48,432 nucleotides of DNA, from NCBI RefSeq assembly GCF_002198665.1, contig NZ_MWLM01000073.1, forward strand, positions 13,129 through 61,560, written 5' to 3'. Source of the DNA: Novosphingobium sp. B 225. Lineage in GTDB: Bacteria; Pseudomonadota; Alphaproteobacteria; Sphingomonadales; Sphingomonadaceae. Positions 1-8,507 of the stretch are shown one piece after another. How positions within the stretch are numbered: position 1 is the first letter of the stretch; every line of letters begins with the position of its first letter. The notes under the pieces were generated by a model. The model was not told the origin of the DNA. It did no database searches and saw nothing but the letters and a program-made list of their open reading frames with translations. Made by a program: the position numbers and the translations under genes.

Positions 1-55
1 TCCCCCTCCGACGGCGCTGTGCGCCGCCACCTCCCCCAAAAGGGGAGGATTGCCA
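1..55. repeat. Palindromic repeat inside the methyltransferase frame
   Basis: The segment contains CCTCCCCC-AAAA-GGGGAGG and a second GC-rich stem (GGCGC...GCGCC). The order of parts, CCCTCCG then a stem then GCCACCTCCCC then GGGGAGGAT, matches the left half of the larger element at 29385-29540, so both are likely copies of one dispersed family. Here it is translated in frame as part of the methyltransferase. Confidence 0.6.
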
Positions 56-411
56 TACTGTTCCCCCATCCAGTCCCACACCGGGGCCATATCGGGGAAG
101 AAGCCCAGGTGGCGGAACGGGGTGCATTGTGCGGTAAAGCGCACGTCGCCCCGGCACAGCGGCCAGCCCTCTTGCGGGACAGGCCGCGCAAATTGCCAGC
201 GCCCGCCGCCGTCCTCGTCCGATCCGGGCACGAATTCGCCATGGCTGGCCCAGCGTTCCAGCCGCGGAGTCCACAGCGCCTGTCCGTCCGGACGGATGAA
301 CTGGTATTCCCCATAGCGTTCCAGCTTGCGGCCATGCCCGCTGTCGATCAGGGCATAGTCGTCCCAGCCCTGACCTAGCAGGAGCTGCGGCGGGATGGTC
401 AGGCTGGCCAT
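1..411 (-). CDS. Class I SAM-dependent methyltransferase, 3' part outside window (RlmI-like)
   Basis: The frame opens with ATG directly after the thrC stop codon and runs off the left edge, giving 137 N-terminal residues. The start reads MASLTIPPQLLLGQGWDDYA and continues DSGHGRKLERYG, a pattern I associate with the N-terminal domain of SAM-dependent rRNA-type methyltransferases that follow thrC in sphingomonads. The SAM-binding Rossmann domain should lie beyond the edge, so the assignment rests on the N-terminal domain only. The last visible residues (NPPLLGEVAAHSAVGG, about 121-136) are encoded by a palindromic repeat and look like an in-frame insertion in the linker before the catalytic domain. 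Whether the frame continues intact cannot be seen. It is probably co-transcribed with thrC because the two genes abut without a gap. Confidence 0.65.
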   Translation of the reverse strand, partial: MASLTIPPQLLLGQGWDDYALIDSGHGRKLERYGEYQFIRPDGQALWTPRLERWASHGEFVPGSDEDGGGRWQFARPVPQEGWPLCRGDVRFTAQCTPFRHLGFFPDMAPVWDWMGEQYGNPPLLGEVAAHSAVGGG

Positions 412-1812
412 CTACCCCCGCGCCACCGCATGCTTGGCGATGTAATCGGCAATCGCGGCGTAATCGCCCGGCAGCTCGACCAGCCGCTCTTCGCGTTCGA
501 ACAGGTCACCGATCCGCGTGGGCAGGGTCGGGCGCTGGCCGGTTGCGCGCTCAACCGCATCGCGGAACTTGGCCGGGTGCGCGGTGGCGAGCGTGACTAC
601 GGGCACCTCGGGATCGATCCCGGCCGCACGGGCGGCGTGCAGGCCAATCGCGGTGTGCGGATCGAGCAATTCGCCCGAGGCATCCCAGGCCCAGCGGATC
701 GCCTGCGTCATCTGGTCCGGATCGGCGCGGTGGCTGGTGAACAGCCTGGCTGCGCCTTCGCGCTGCTGGTTGGTCAGCTGCATCGCCTTGCTGGCTTCAA
801 AGCCGGCCATCTGCGCCGCCAGCGCCGCGCCATCACGCCCGCCGACATCGAACAGCAGCCGTTCAAAGTTGGAGGAGACCTGAATGTCCATCGAAGGCGC
901 GGCCGTGGGCGTGACGGTCCCCGCCGAATAGTCCCCGGTGGACAGCGCGCGGTGGAGAATGTCGTTGACGTTGGTCGCCACGATCAGCCGCTCAATCGGC
1001 AGGCCCATCTGCGCCGCGACATAGCCCGCGAACACGTCTCCGAAATTGCCGGTCGGCACCGCGAAGGCGACCTTGCGGTGCGGCGCGCCCAATTGCAGCG
1101 CGGCGGCGAAGTAATAGACCACTTGCGCCATCAGCCGCGCCCAGTTGATCGAATTGACCGCGCCGATGCTGAACCGGCTGGTCATCGCGCTGTCATTGAA
1201 CATCCGCTTCACCATCGCCTGGGCATCGTCAAACGTGCCCTCGATCGCGATGTTGTGGACATTGGGGGCCAGCACCGTGGTCATCTGGCGGCGCTGCACG
1301 TCGGACACGCGGCCCTTGGGGTGGAGCATGAAAATATCGACCCGCGCCCGGCCCGCCACGGCATCGATCGCCGCCGAACCGGTATCACCGCTGGTCGCCC
1401 CGACAATCGTCAAGGGATCGCCGCCGCGGCCCAGGAATTCCTCGAACAGCAAGCCAAGCAGTTGCAGCGCGACGTCCTTGAACGCCAGCGTCGGCCCGTG
1501 GAACAGTTCGAGCAGCCACTGTTGCTCATCCAGCTGCTTGAGCGGGGTGACCGCATTGTGCGCGAAGCGGCCATAGGCTTCGGTGGTCAGTTCCAGCAGC
1601 CGCTCCGGCGTCAGGCAATCACCCACGAACGGCTGCATGATCCGCTGCGCCAGCGCGGCATAGGGCAGCCCGGCCATCCCGGCGATGTCCTCAGCCGAAA
1701 AGCGCGGCCACTCACGCGGCACATAGAGCCCGCCGTCGCTGGCCAGCCCGGCCAGCGTCGCCGCTTCGAAGTTCAGCGCCGGAGCGCTGCCACGGGTGGA
1801 GACGTATTCCAT
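412..1812 (-). CDS. thrC: Threonine synthase
   Basis: The 466-aa product converts O-phospho-L-homoserine to threonine and phosphate, the last step of threonine synthesis, in the cytoplasm. The N-terminus (MEYVSTRG) and the segment ELFHGPTLAFKDVALQLLG carry the family signature, with Lys112 expected to bind PLP. SGDTGSAA and VPTGNFGD are the phosphate-binding and PLP-contact segments. The ATG at 1812 is chosen because it begins the conserved N-terminus; an open frame runs further upstream into SURF1 but there is the shadow of that gene. It starts 10 bases after the SURF1 stop and ends directly against the methyltransferase start, so it sits at the tail of the cytochrome oxidase assembly operon although its function is unrelated. 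Confidence 0.96.
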   Translation of the reverse strand: MEYVSTRGSAPALNFEAATLAGLASDGGLYVPREWPRFSAEDIAGMAGLPYAALAQRIMQPFVGDCLTPERLLELTTEAYGRFAHNAVTPLKQLDEQQWLLELFHGPTLAFKDVALQLLGLLFEEFLGRGGDPLTIVGATSGDTGSAAIDAVAGRARVDIFMLHPKGRVSDVQRRQMTTVLAPNVHNIAIEGTFDDAQAMVKRMFNDSAMTSRFSIGAVNSINWARLMAQVVYYFAAALQLGAPHRKVAFAVPTGNFGDVFAGYVAAQMGLPIERLIVATNVNDILHRALSTGDYSAGTVTPTAAPSMDIQVSSNFERLLFDVGGRDGAALAAQMAGFEASKAMQLTNQQREGAARLFTSHRADPDQMTQAIRWAWDASGELLDPHTAIGLHAARAAGIDPEVPVVTLATAHPAKFRDAVERATGQRPTLPTRIGDLFEREERLVELPGDYAAIADYIAKHAVARG

Positions 1813-1822
1813 GGCGGGGCCG

Positions 1823-2407
1823 TTAGCCCCCCTCGCCCCCGGCGGCAAGCCGCTTGCGCAGCGCCAGGGCATAGATGACCAGCGCGGTAAGGGCGAAAGC
1901 GAACCATTGCAGGGCATAGGACAGGTGGTTGTTGGGCATGGCCGATGGATCTGGCTTGGCGTTGGCGGCAAGCCCCGCCAGCGGCGGATCGGCCACCAGC
2001 GCGCCGCCCCCGTTGAGCGTGCCGTGGACCAGCCCGCCCTGCCAGCGCACCGGCGCAGGGCTGCTCGCCCAGCCGAGCACCACCTCGATCCGGTCACCCT
2101 GCTGGGTCGTGCAGTCAGCCACCTGGGCCCAGCCGGTATCCCCCTTGGCATTGTGCCCGGCACGCGGGGCGATCGCGCCCAGCCTGGCACAGTCAAACCA
2201 GACGCGGTGATAAAGCAGGCCATCGGGCACGCGCGGCCCGTCCCAGCCTTCCAGCGCGCGTTCCGGGGCCTGACCCGCCTTGGCATAGAGCGCCAGCAGC
2301 GCTTCCTTCTGGTACAGCCGGTCAAGCTGCCAGCACCCCAGCCGCACCATCACGGCCACCGCGATCAGCACCACCAGCGTCGGGATCAAAGGCAGACGTT
2401 TCAGCAT
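1823..2407 (-). CDS. SURF1 family cytochrome oxidase assembly protein
   Basis: The 194-aa protein has the SURF1 layout: a membrane segment at residues 5-25, a periplasmic domain, and a second membrane segment near the C-terminus (about 165-185). WQLDRLYQKEALLALY and the late motif NNHLSYALQWFAFALTALVIY are typical. SURF1 proteins support heme a insertion into subunit I of aa3 oxidases. The ATG overlaps the DUF983 stop codon by one base (TGATG), which fixes the start and indicates translational coupling. It is shorter than many homologues (around 230 aa), mainly in the periplasmic domain, but no frame break is visible. Confidence 0.9.
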   Translation of the reverse strand: MLKRLPLIPTLVVLIAVAVMVRLGCWQLDRLYQKEALLALYAKAGQAPERALEGWDGPRVPDGLLYHRVWFDCARLGAIAPRAGHNAKGDTGWAQVADCTTQQGDRIEVVLGWASSPAPVRWQGGLVHGTLNGGGALVADPPLAGLAANAKPDPSAMPNNHLSYALQWFAFALTALVIYALALRKRLAAGGEGG

Positions 2408-2805
2408 CAGTCCTGCTTCAGGTCCTGCGCCCCGGCCGCTGCCGCGTGGCGCTTGAATTCAGCGGCGAGCAGTGCGGCCTTGCCCACCCGCAGGCCCCAC
2501 AGCGTCGCGCCCGCCGTCAGCGGCACCCACAGCACCACATGGACCCAGACCGGCGGGTGAAAGGTGAATTCGACCCACAGCGCCAGCCCCAGCACCACCG
2601 CGCCCAGCACCATGGTCAGGAACGCCGCCGGGCCATCCCCCACGTTGAAGCGGCTGAAATCCTGCCCGCAGGCGCTGCACCCCGGCGCAAATTTCGCCGC
2701 CCCTGCAAACAGGCTGCGCGCGCCGCACTGGGGGCAGAGACCGAAAAGGGCAGCCGGAACGAGTCCCGGCTGCCCTTCGGATTGCTTGGATTGGAGATCC
2801 GGCAT
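2407..2805 (-). CDS. DUF983 membrane protein
   Basis: The 132-aa protein starts MPDLQSKQSEGQPG. It has two CxxC pairs in the N-terminal half (CPQCGARSLF and CSACGQDF), suggesting a small zinc-ribbon-like metal site, followed by two membrane segments (residues about 60-80 and 85-105). This is the DUF983 pattern, a family regularly found between ctaE and SURF1 in alphaproteobacteria; a role in oxidase assembly is inferred from context only. The ATG at 2805 overlaps the ctaE stop by one base (TAATG), which argues against an upstream extension of the frame into ctaE. Confidence 0.85.
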   Translation of the reverse strand: MPDLQSKQSEGQPGLVPAALFGLCPQCGARSLFAGAAKFAPGCSACGQDFSRFNVGDGPAAFLTMVLGAVVLGLALWVEFTFHPPVWVHVVLWVPLTAGATLWGLRVGKAALLAAEFKRHAAAAGAQDLKQD

Positions 2806-3626
2806 TAGTGCGTCGGATAACCCCAGCCGCCCCAGACATAGACCGCGACGAACAGGAACAGCCACACCACGTCAACGAAGTGCCAGTACCAGGCCGCAGC
2901 TTCGAAGCCGAAGTGCTGCTTGGGCGTGAAGTCCCCATTGTAGGTGCGCTTGAGGCAGACGATCAGCATGATCGTGCCAACGATCACGTGGAATCCGTGA
3001 AAGCCCGTCGCCATGTAAAAGGCGCTGCCATAGGTGTTCTGGCCGAAGGGAAACGGCGCGTTGGCATATTCGTAGGCCTGGATGCTGGTGAACAGCAGGC
3101 CCAGCAGGATCGTGGCCCACAGCCCCTTCTTGAGGCCATCGCGATCGTTGTGGATCAGCGCGTGGTGCGCCCAGGTGACAGTGCAGCCCGAGCACAGCAG
3201 GATCAGGGTGTTGAGCAGCGGCAGGTCGAACGGATCCATCACCGCTTCGATCGCCTTGGGCGGCCACTGCCCGCCAACCACTTCAGCCAGAGCCGAAGGG
3301 AACATCGAGAAATCGAAGAAGGCCCAGAACCAGCCGACGAAGAACATCACTTCCGAAGCGATGAACATGATCATGCCGTAACGCTGATGCAGCTGCACCA
3401 CCGGAGTGTGATCCCCGGCATGGGCTTCGCGAACGATCTTGGTGAACCACTGGAACATCGCGGCCAGCATCAGCGCCAGACCGGCCCAGGGCACCACGTG
3501 CCCGCCGGGCATCTTGTGCATGAACAGCACCATGCCGGTCAGGAAAGTGAACACCCCTATCGTGGTTGCCAGCGGCACCAGATCGGGCGGCAGGATGTGG
3601 TAATCGTGGTTCTTGGTTCCAGCCAT
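2805..3626 (-). CDS. ctaE: Cytochrome c oxidase subunit III
   Basis: The 273-aa product begins MAGTKNHDYHILPPDLVPL and has the seven-helix layout of subunit III. Recognisable segments are REAHAGDHTPVVQLHQRYG, MFFVGWFWAFFDFSMFP, HHALIHNDRDGLKKGL, GFHGFHVIVGT and the C-terminal AAAWYWHFVDVVWLFLFVAVY. The conserved acidic residue in the helix after MIMFIASEVMFF is present. It stabilises the two-subunit catalytic core and lies in the inner membrane. It is 65 bases downstream of ctaG and overlaps DUF983 by one base, consistent with a single operon. Confidence 0.97.
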   Translation of the reverse strand: MAGTKNHDYHILPPDLVPLATTIGVFTFLTGMVLFMHKMPGGHVVPWAGLALMLAAMFQWFTKIVREAHAGDHTPVVQLHQRYGMIMFIASEVMFFVGWFWAFFDFSMFPSALAEVVGGQWPPKAIEAVMDPFDLPLLNTLILLCSGCTVTWAHHALIHNDRDGLKKGLWATILLGLLFTSIQAYEYANAPFPFGQNTYGSAFYMATGFHGFHVIVGTIMLIVCLKRTYNGDFTPKQHFGFEAAAWYWHFVDVVWLFLFVAVYVWGGWGYPTH

Positions 3627-3691
3627 GTGCTTAGGTCCCCGTTGATTCCCTCTGGTCCGGCGAGCTGCCCGCCGGAGATTTGCAAAGGCCC

Positions 3692-4282
3692 TTATCGCGC
3701 CCGTTCGGTGCGGTCCAGTCCATTTGCAGTGTCCTGCGCAGAGATGTGGAAAGTGTAGCTGAGCGTGATCTGCTGCAGGTCCCTGGTCTCCGGATCAGTC
3801 ATGATCGCGGGATCGACATAGTAGAGCACCGGCATGTCCACCGTCTGCCCCGGCTGCAGGGTCTGCTGGTTAAAGCAGAAACACTGGATCTTGTTGAAAT
3901 ACTTGCCCGCCAGGTCCGGCGAGACGTTGAAGCTGGCGACCCCGGTGATCGGCTTGTCTGAAAGGTTCTGCGCCCGGTAATAGGCCACCTTGCGTTGGCC
4001 AATCCTCATTTCCTGGGTGGTCTGTTCCGGCCCGAACTTCCACGGCATGCCGCGATCGACATTGCCGTCAAATCGGACCGAGATCGATCCCGCCGCCACT
4101 TTCACCGCGGCCGCCTGCGCTTCGCTGACCCGCATGGTGGTGCCACCAAACCCGGTCACCTGGCAGAATATCCGATACAGCGGAACCGCCGCAAAACCGA
4201 GCGCCAGCATCAACAGCGCCCCGCCCGCGGCCAGCAGGCCGGTGCGGCGCAGATTGGCGGAACGGGTCGTAGCGGCGGTCAT
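3692..4282 (-). CDS. ctaG: Cytochrome c oxidase assembly protein CtaG/Cox11
   Basis: The 196-aa protein has one N-terminal membrane anchor (about residues 15-35) followed by a periplasmic domain. The family copper site KIQCFCFNQQ is present with Cys134 and Cys136; a third conserved Cys (Cys40, in YRIFCQVTGFGG) lies just after the anchor. Cox11 proteins deliver copper to the CuB centre of subunit I. The ATG starts two bases after the stop of the 44-aa protein upstream, so translation is likely coupled. Length and all motifs agree with bacterial homologues. Confidence 0.96.
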   Translation of the reverse strand: MTAATTRSANLRRTGLLAAGGALLMLALGFAAVPLYRIFCQVTGFGGTTMRVSEAQAAAVKVAAGSISVRFDGNVDRGMPWKFGPEQTTQEMRIGQRKVAYYRAQNLSDKPITGVASFNVSPDLAGKYFNKIQCFCFNQQTLQPGQTVDMPVLYYVDPAIMTDPETRDLQQITLSYTFHISAQDTANGLDRTERAR

Positions 4283-4284
4283 GC

Positions 4285-4419
4285 TCAGTGGCTCATCTTG
4301 GCGATGCTGATCGCGAAGAACAGCACTGCAAACCCCGCCAGGACCAGGCCCAGCATCCGGTTGCGGCCCTGGATGATCTTGCGGCGTTGCGTTTCGAATT
4401 CGTCAGGCGTGGTCATCAT
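4285..4419 (-). CDS. Small single-pass membrane protein of the oxidase operon (CoxF-like)
   Basis: This 44-aa frame lies exactly between ctaB and ctaG. It overlaps the ctaB stop by four bases (ATGA) and ends two bases before the ctaG start. It begins [20 protein letters not shown], a charged cytoplasmic-type head, followed by a single hydrophobic helix at about residues 22-40 and a short tail. Small proteins at this position are common in alphaproteobacterial oxidase operons; the exact role is not established for this one. A start at the second ATG (4416) is also possible. The tight overlaps and the charged-head/helix layout make a real gene likely. Confidence 0.8.
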   Translation of the reverse strand: MMTTPDEFETQRRKIIQGRNRMLGLVLAGFAVLFFAISIAKMSH

Positions 4420-5333
4420 ACAGATCCCATGATCCAGCGGTCCGCCACCAGCGCGGCGAACAGCACGAACAGATAGAGCACCGAATAGGCAAACAGGCGC
4501 TTTTCAGGCCGCATGTCCATATCCGCCGCCCCGCCCCTGAACACCGCAACCCGCAGCGCCAGCAACAAAAACAGCCCCGACAGCAGCAAGGCCGCCCCGC
4601 CATAGACCGGCCCTGCCCCGGCAAACCAGAACGGCGCCAGGCTGAGCGGCAGCAGCAGCACGGCATAGACCAGGATCTGGCGGCGGGTGCTGTGATGCCC
4701 GGCTACCACCGGCATCATCGGAATGCCCGCCGCAGCATAGTCCGTCTCGACAAACAGGGCGAGCGCCCAGAAGTGCGGCGGGGTCCAGAAAAAGATGATC
4801 GCGAACAGCAGCACCGGCATCAACGTGATCTCGCCGGTGGCGGCGATCCACCCGATCATCGGCGGAAACGCCCCGGCCCCGCCGCCGATCACGATGTTCT
4901 GCGGCGTGCGCGGCTTCAGCCAGATGGTATAGATGACCGCGTAATAGATGATCGAAATCGCCAGAATCGCTGCTGCCAGCCAGCCCACAGCCACGCCCAG
5001 GATCAGCACCGATGCCGCCGACAGCGCGATCCCGAAATCGCGCGCCGCCTTGCGGTCCATCCGGCCCGAGGGCAGCGGGCGGTTGGCGGTCCGCTTCATC
5101 TTGGCGTCAAGATCGGTTTCCCACCACTGGTTGAGCGCAGCCGCCCCGCCCGCGCCCAGTGCAATGCACAGGATCGCGGTAAAGCCCAGGATCGGATCGA
5201 CCGGCCCCGGCGCGGCCAACAGCCCGCACAGCCCGGTGAAGATTACCAGACTCATCACGCGCGGCTTGGTCAGCGCAAAGAAATCGCGCCAGTCGGCGGG
5301 AAGCTGCAGGGTGGGGGCGGTCGTGGCGGTCAT
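4416..5333 (-). CDS. ctaB: Protoheme IX farnesyltransferase (heme O synthase)
   Basis: The 305-aa UbiA-family membrane enzyme attaches a farnesyl group to heme b to make heme o, the precursor of heme a. The two polyprenyl-diphosphate-binding regions are visible: [18 protein letters not shown] with the Asp-rich motif, and the second at [31 protein letters not shown] near the start is also typical. The ATG at 5333 begins [25 protein letters not shown]; the frame is open further upstream, but that part is palindromic repeat translated as [10 protein letters not shown] and is rejected. About nine hydrophobic helices are apparent. Confidence 0.96.
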   Translation of the reverse strand: MTATTAPTLQLPADWRDFFALTKPRVMSLVIFTGLCGLLAAPGPVDPILGFTAILCIALGAGGAAALNQWWETDLDAKMKRTANRPLPSGRMDRKAARDFGIALSAASVLILGVAVGWLAAAILAISIIYYAVIYTIWLKPRTPQNIVIGGGAGAFPPMIGWIAATGEITLMPVLLFAIIFFWTPPHFWALALFVETDYAAAGIPMMPVVAGHHSTRRQILVYAVLLLPLSLAPFWFAGAGPVYGGAALLLSGLFLLLALRVAVFRGGAADMDMRPEKRLFAYSVLYLFVLFAALVADRWIMGSV

Positions 5334-5421
5334 GATTCCGGGGGCGCTATAGGCTGGTCCGGGTTCGGGTGGAAGGGCAATTCCCACGCCCCTTTGGGGA
5401 AGAGCATGGCCTGCATAAACC

Positions 5422-5566
5422 GCCACCACCCCCAACCCCCTCCTCTGAAGAGGAGGGGGCTTCGAAGTAACGTCTTCCCGTCGGATGGCCAAATACCCCC
5501 CTCCTCTTCAGAGGAGGGGCAGCGAGACTTGGTAGCTCTGCTACCTAGTCGCAGCGGGGTGGTGCG
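5422..5566. repeat. Large palindromic repeat between hydrolase and ctaB
   Basis: The outer arms read CGCCACCACCCC and GGGGTGGTGCG. Inside are two hairpins, CCCCCTCCTCTGAAGAGGAG and its near copy CCCCTCCTCTTCAGAGGAGG, and a smaller one (GGTAGCTCTGCTACC). One end is nearly identical to the element at 48386-48428, so this is a dispersed family. It lies in the leader of ctaB and would form strong RNA hairpins there. Confidence 0.85.
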
Positions 5567-5589
5567 GGTGCGAACGCTCCGCCAGCTTG

Positions 5590-6564
5590 CTAAAGCCGAC
5601 TCAGCCAATCCACCAACAAGGCATTCACCGCATCCGGCCGTTCCTGCTGGGTCCAGTGGCCGCAGCCTTCCAGCACGTGGCCTTCGACGCGCGGGGCGAA
5701 CATCCGCATCATCGCAACCGGGTCTTCGACCGCGCCGAACAGAGTGGTCGCGGGATCGCGGCTGCCGCCGATGAACAGGCAGGGCTGCTCGATCTGCTTG
5801 CCCTGCCAGGCTTTCAGCCATTCGTAATCCGCTTCGTGGTTGCGATAGCGATTGAGCGGCCCGCGGAAGCCCGATTGCTTGAATTCGGCTTCGTAGTAAT
5901 CGAGATCGGCGGCGCTGAGCCAGGCCGGCAGCCCGGCGGGATCGGCCACATCGGGCAGCCCTTGCAGGAAAGTCGAACCGGCGGGCTTGTTCCAGTAATC
6001 GCCCGGCGGGACATCGCCAGAGATCGAATACATCATCTTGCGCACCCAGCCGCGCGGATCGGCTTCGGCCTCGGCCTCGGCCACGCCCGGTTCCTGGAAA
6101 TATTCCTGATAGAAAAACCGGCCCTGGCTGGTGAAATGTTCGCGGAACACATCGGTAAAGGGCCGCAGCGGCGCGCCCGCGAACGGCACGGACAGTCCGG
6201 CCACGGCGCGAAACACATCGGGGTGAGTGAAAGCGGCATTCCACACAATTGGCGCGCCCCAATCATGCCCGATCAGCACCACCTGTTCACCCGGCGCGAG
6301 CGCATCGCGCAGCCCGACCAGATCCTGCGCGATCTGCTTGAGGCCATAGGCAGAGACTTCGTGCGGCTTGTCCGACCCGCCATAACCGCGCACGTCGATC
6401 GCACAGGCGGTGAAACCGGCTGCAGCGACCGGGCCGATCTGGTGGCGCCACGAATACCAGCTTTCGGGAAAGCCGTGGACCATGATCGCCAGCGGCCCGC
6501 TGCCCTCGATCGCGCAGCGCAGGGTAACCTCGCCGACGTTGATCATCCGAAATTCAGGCATCAT
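5590..6564 (-). CDS. Alpha/beta hydrolase, epoxide hydrolase-like
   Basis: The 324-aa protein has the epoxide hydrolase arrangement: oxyanion motif HGFP at residues 30-33, nucleophile motif GHDWG with Asp101, a cap domain rich in Tyr, and the C-terminal GCGHWTQQERP with the catalytic His. An Asp nucleophile with HGFP separates it from esterases and fits epoxide hydrolases or haloalkane dehalogenases; the Tyr-rich cap favours the former. It probably opens epoxides to diols in the cytoplasm; the substrate is unknown. It lies between ctaD and ctaB, with a terminator and one repeat upstream and another repeat downstream, and looks like an addition to the oxidase locus. A start one codon later is possible. 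Confidence 0.85.
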   Translation of the reverse strand: MMPEFRMINVGEVTLRCAIEGSGPLAIMVHGFPESWYSWRHQIGPVAAAGFTACAIDVRGYGGSDKPHEVSAYGLKQIAQDLVGLRDALAPGEQVVLIGHDWGAPIVWNAAFTHPDVFRAVAGLSVPFAGAPLRPFTDVFREHFTSQGRFFYQEYFQEPGVAEAEAEADPRGWVRKMMYSISGDVPPGDYWNKPAGSTFLQGLPDVADPAGLPAWLSAADLDYYEAEFKQSGFRGPLNRYRNHEADYEWLKAWQGKQIEQPCLFIGGSRDPATTLFGAVEDPVAMMRMFAPRVEGHVLEGCGHWTQQERPDAVNALLVDWLSRL

Positions 6565-6589
6565 TCGCTCTCCCTTTCGCTCACTCTAG

Positions 6590-6714
6590 CCGTTCGTGTC
6601 GAGCGAAGTCGAGACACCCCGCGCTGTGTTAGCGTGTCTCGACTTCGACCATAGGTCGAAGTTCATCCTGAGCGGGGCTGCTCAGGCGCAAGCCGAAGGG
6701 CTCGACACGAACGG
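6590..6714. repeat. Palindromic repeat with CCGTTCGTGTCGAG ends
   Basis: The outer arms are CCGTTCGTGTCGAG and CTCGACACGAACGG, a perfect 14-base inverted repeat. Inside, GTCGAGACAC and GTGTCTCGAC form a second inverted pair, and TCCTGAGC and GCTCAG a third. This type of element is common in sphingomonad intergenic regions. It lies between the ctaD terminator and the hydrolase start. A partial relative is at 15191-15217. Confidence 0.85.
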
Positions 6715-6733
6715 AAGCGGGGGTGCCAGAACG

Positions 6734-6761
6734 AAAACGCCCCGGCGATAAGGCCGGGGCG
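6734..6761 (-). terminator. Rho-independent terminator after ctaD
   Basis: A perfect 9-bp stem, CGCCCCGGC with GCCGGGGCG, encloses a 6-base loop and is followed on the minus strand by TTTT. It begins about 30 bases after the ctaD stop. It separates the ctaC-ctaD unit from the downstream hydrolase and assembly genes. Confidence 0.85.
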
Positions 6762-6789
6762 CATTCTTGTCAGCCTTGCGACCGCGCTA

Positions 6790-8475
6790 TCAGTGGTGAC
6801 CCTTGTCCTCGATCACGGGCAGGGTTTCAAACTGGTGGAACGGCGGCGGGCTCGACAGCGTCCATTCGAGCGTGTCGGCACCTTCGCCCCAGTAATTGCC
6901 TTCGGCCTTCTTGCCCATGGTGTAGGCGTAGATGATGTTGATGAACCACACCACCATCGACGCGGCCATGATCTTGTAGCCAAGCGTGGACAGCGCGTTC
7001 CACTTTTCAAAGGCCGGGGCATAGTCCGGATAACGGCGCGGCATGCCCTGCAGCCCCAGGAAGTGCTGCGGGAAGAAGATCAGGTTCACGCCGACGAAGA
7101 AGATCCAGAAGTGGACGTGGGCCAGGAATTCCGAATGCCAGCGCCCGCTCATCTTCGGGAACCAGTAATAGAAGCCCGCGAACAGCCCGGTCACCGCGCC
7201 CAGCGACAGCACGTAGTGGAAGTGTGCGACCACGAAATAGGTATCGTGCACCACATCGTCCACGCCGCCGTTGGCGAGGTACACGCCGGTCACGCCGCCG
7301 ACGGTGAACAGGAAGATGAAGCCGATCGCCCAGACCATCGGGCTCTTGAAGCTGATCGAACCGCCCCACATCGTCGCGATCCAGCTGAAGATCTTGATGC
7401 CGGTCGGCACCGCGATCACCATGGTTGCGGCGGTGAAGTACATCTTGGTGTTGAGCGACAGCCCGGTCGAATACATGTGGTGTGCCCACACGATGAACCC
7501 GACCACGCCGATCGCGACCATCGCGTAAGCCATGCCGAGATAGCCGAACACCGGCTTTTTCGAGAAGGTCGAGATGATCTGGCTGATGATGCCGAACGCC
7601 GGCAGGATCATGATGTACACTTCGGGGTGGCCGAAGAACCAGAACAGATGCTGGAACAGCACCGGATCGCCGCCACCGGCGGCATCAAAGAAAGTGGTGC
7701 CGAAATTGCGGTCGGTCAGCAGCATGGTGATGGCAGCAGCCAGCACCGGCAGCGACAGCAGCAGCAGGAAAGCGGTGACCAGCACCGACCACACGAACAG
7801 CGGCATCTTGTGCAGGGTCATCCCCGGCGCGCGCATGTTGAAGATGGTGGTGATGAAGTTGATCGCACCCATGATCGAGGCAGCGCCCGCCATGTGCAGC
7901 GAGAAGATCGCGAAATCGACCGCCGGGCCCGAGGCGCCATAAGTCGACAGCGGGGCATAGGCGGTCCAGCCGATCCCCGCGCCCTGCCCGGTGCCGCCCG
8001 GCACAAAGGCCGAAGCGAGCAGCGAGACGAAGCCCGCCACGGTCAGCCAGAACGAGATGTTGTTCATCCGCGGAAAGGCCATGTCCGGCGCGCCGATCAT
8101 CAGCGGCACGAACCAGTTGCCAAAGCCCCCGATGATCGCGGGCATGACCATGAAGAACACCATGATCAGGCCGTGCGCGGTGATCAGCACGTTCCACAGG
8201 TGCAGCGACTGGTCAAACGTGGGATTGGCCACGCCGAACAAAGCCGAGAACTTGTCGAGGTACTGGATCCCCGGGGCGGCCAGTTCCAGCCGCATCATGC
8301 CCGAGAAGGCCCCGCCGATGATCCCCGCAAAAATCGCGAAGATCAGGTACAGCGTGCCGATGTCCTTGTGGTTGGTCGACATGAACCAGCGGGCGAAGAA
8401 CGCCGGCTTGTGATCATGATCGTGATGTCCGTGGGCTTCGTCGTGAGCCTGGAAGTTATCTGCGGTGGTGGCCAT
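6790..8475 (-). CDS. ctaD: Cytochrome c oxidase subunit I (aa3 type)
   Basis: The 561-aa heme-copper oxidase subunit has about twelve membrane helices. Diagnostic segments are [19 protein letters not shown] with the low-spin heme ligand His, [17 protein letters not shown] with the CuB His and the Tyr of the His-Tyr cross-link, HHMYSTG with two CuB His, and [17 protein letters not shown] with the heme a3 and heme a ligands. The Asp of the D channel lies in the [19 protein letters not shown] region. It reduces oxygen to water and pumps protons. The N-terminus has a His-rich stretch ([14 protein letters not shown]) that may bind metal. It lies 32 bases after ctaC. Confidence 0.98.
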   Translation of the reverse strand: MATTADNFQAHDEAHGHHDHDHKPAFFARWFMSTNHKDIGTLYLIFAIFAGIIGGAFSGMMRLELAAPGIQYLDKFSALFGVANPTFDQSLHLWNVLITAHGLIMVFFMVMPAIIGGFGNWFVPLMIGAPDMAFPRMNNISFWLTVAGFVSLLASAFVPGGTGQGAGIGWTAYAPLSTYGASGPAVDFAIFSLHMAGAASIMGAINFITTIFNMRAPGMTLHKMPLFVWSVLVTAFLLLLSLPVLAAAITMLLTDRNFGTTFFDAAGGGDPVLFQHLFWFFGHPEVYIMILPAFGIISQIISTFSKKPVFGYLGMAYAMVAIGVVGFIVWAHHMYSTGLSLNTKMYFTAATMVIAVPTGIKIFSWIATMWGGSISFKSPMVWAIGFIFLFTVGGVTGVYLANGGVDDVVHDTYFVVAHFHYVLSLGAVTGLFAGFYYWFPKMSGRWHSEFLAHVHFWIFFVGVNLIFFPQHFLGLQGMPRRYPDYAPAFEKWNALSTLGYKIMAASMVVWFINIIYAYTMGKKAEGNYWGEGADTLEWTLSSPPPFHQFETLPVIEDKGHH

Positions 8476-8507
8476 GGGTTTGGACCTTGTCCTTGGAAGT
8501 TTCGGGC

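Noticed and set aside
5334..5492. N-terminal extension of ctaB by 53 codons
   Set aside because: The extension is translated palindromic repeat; the conserved start is at 5333.
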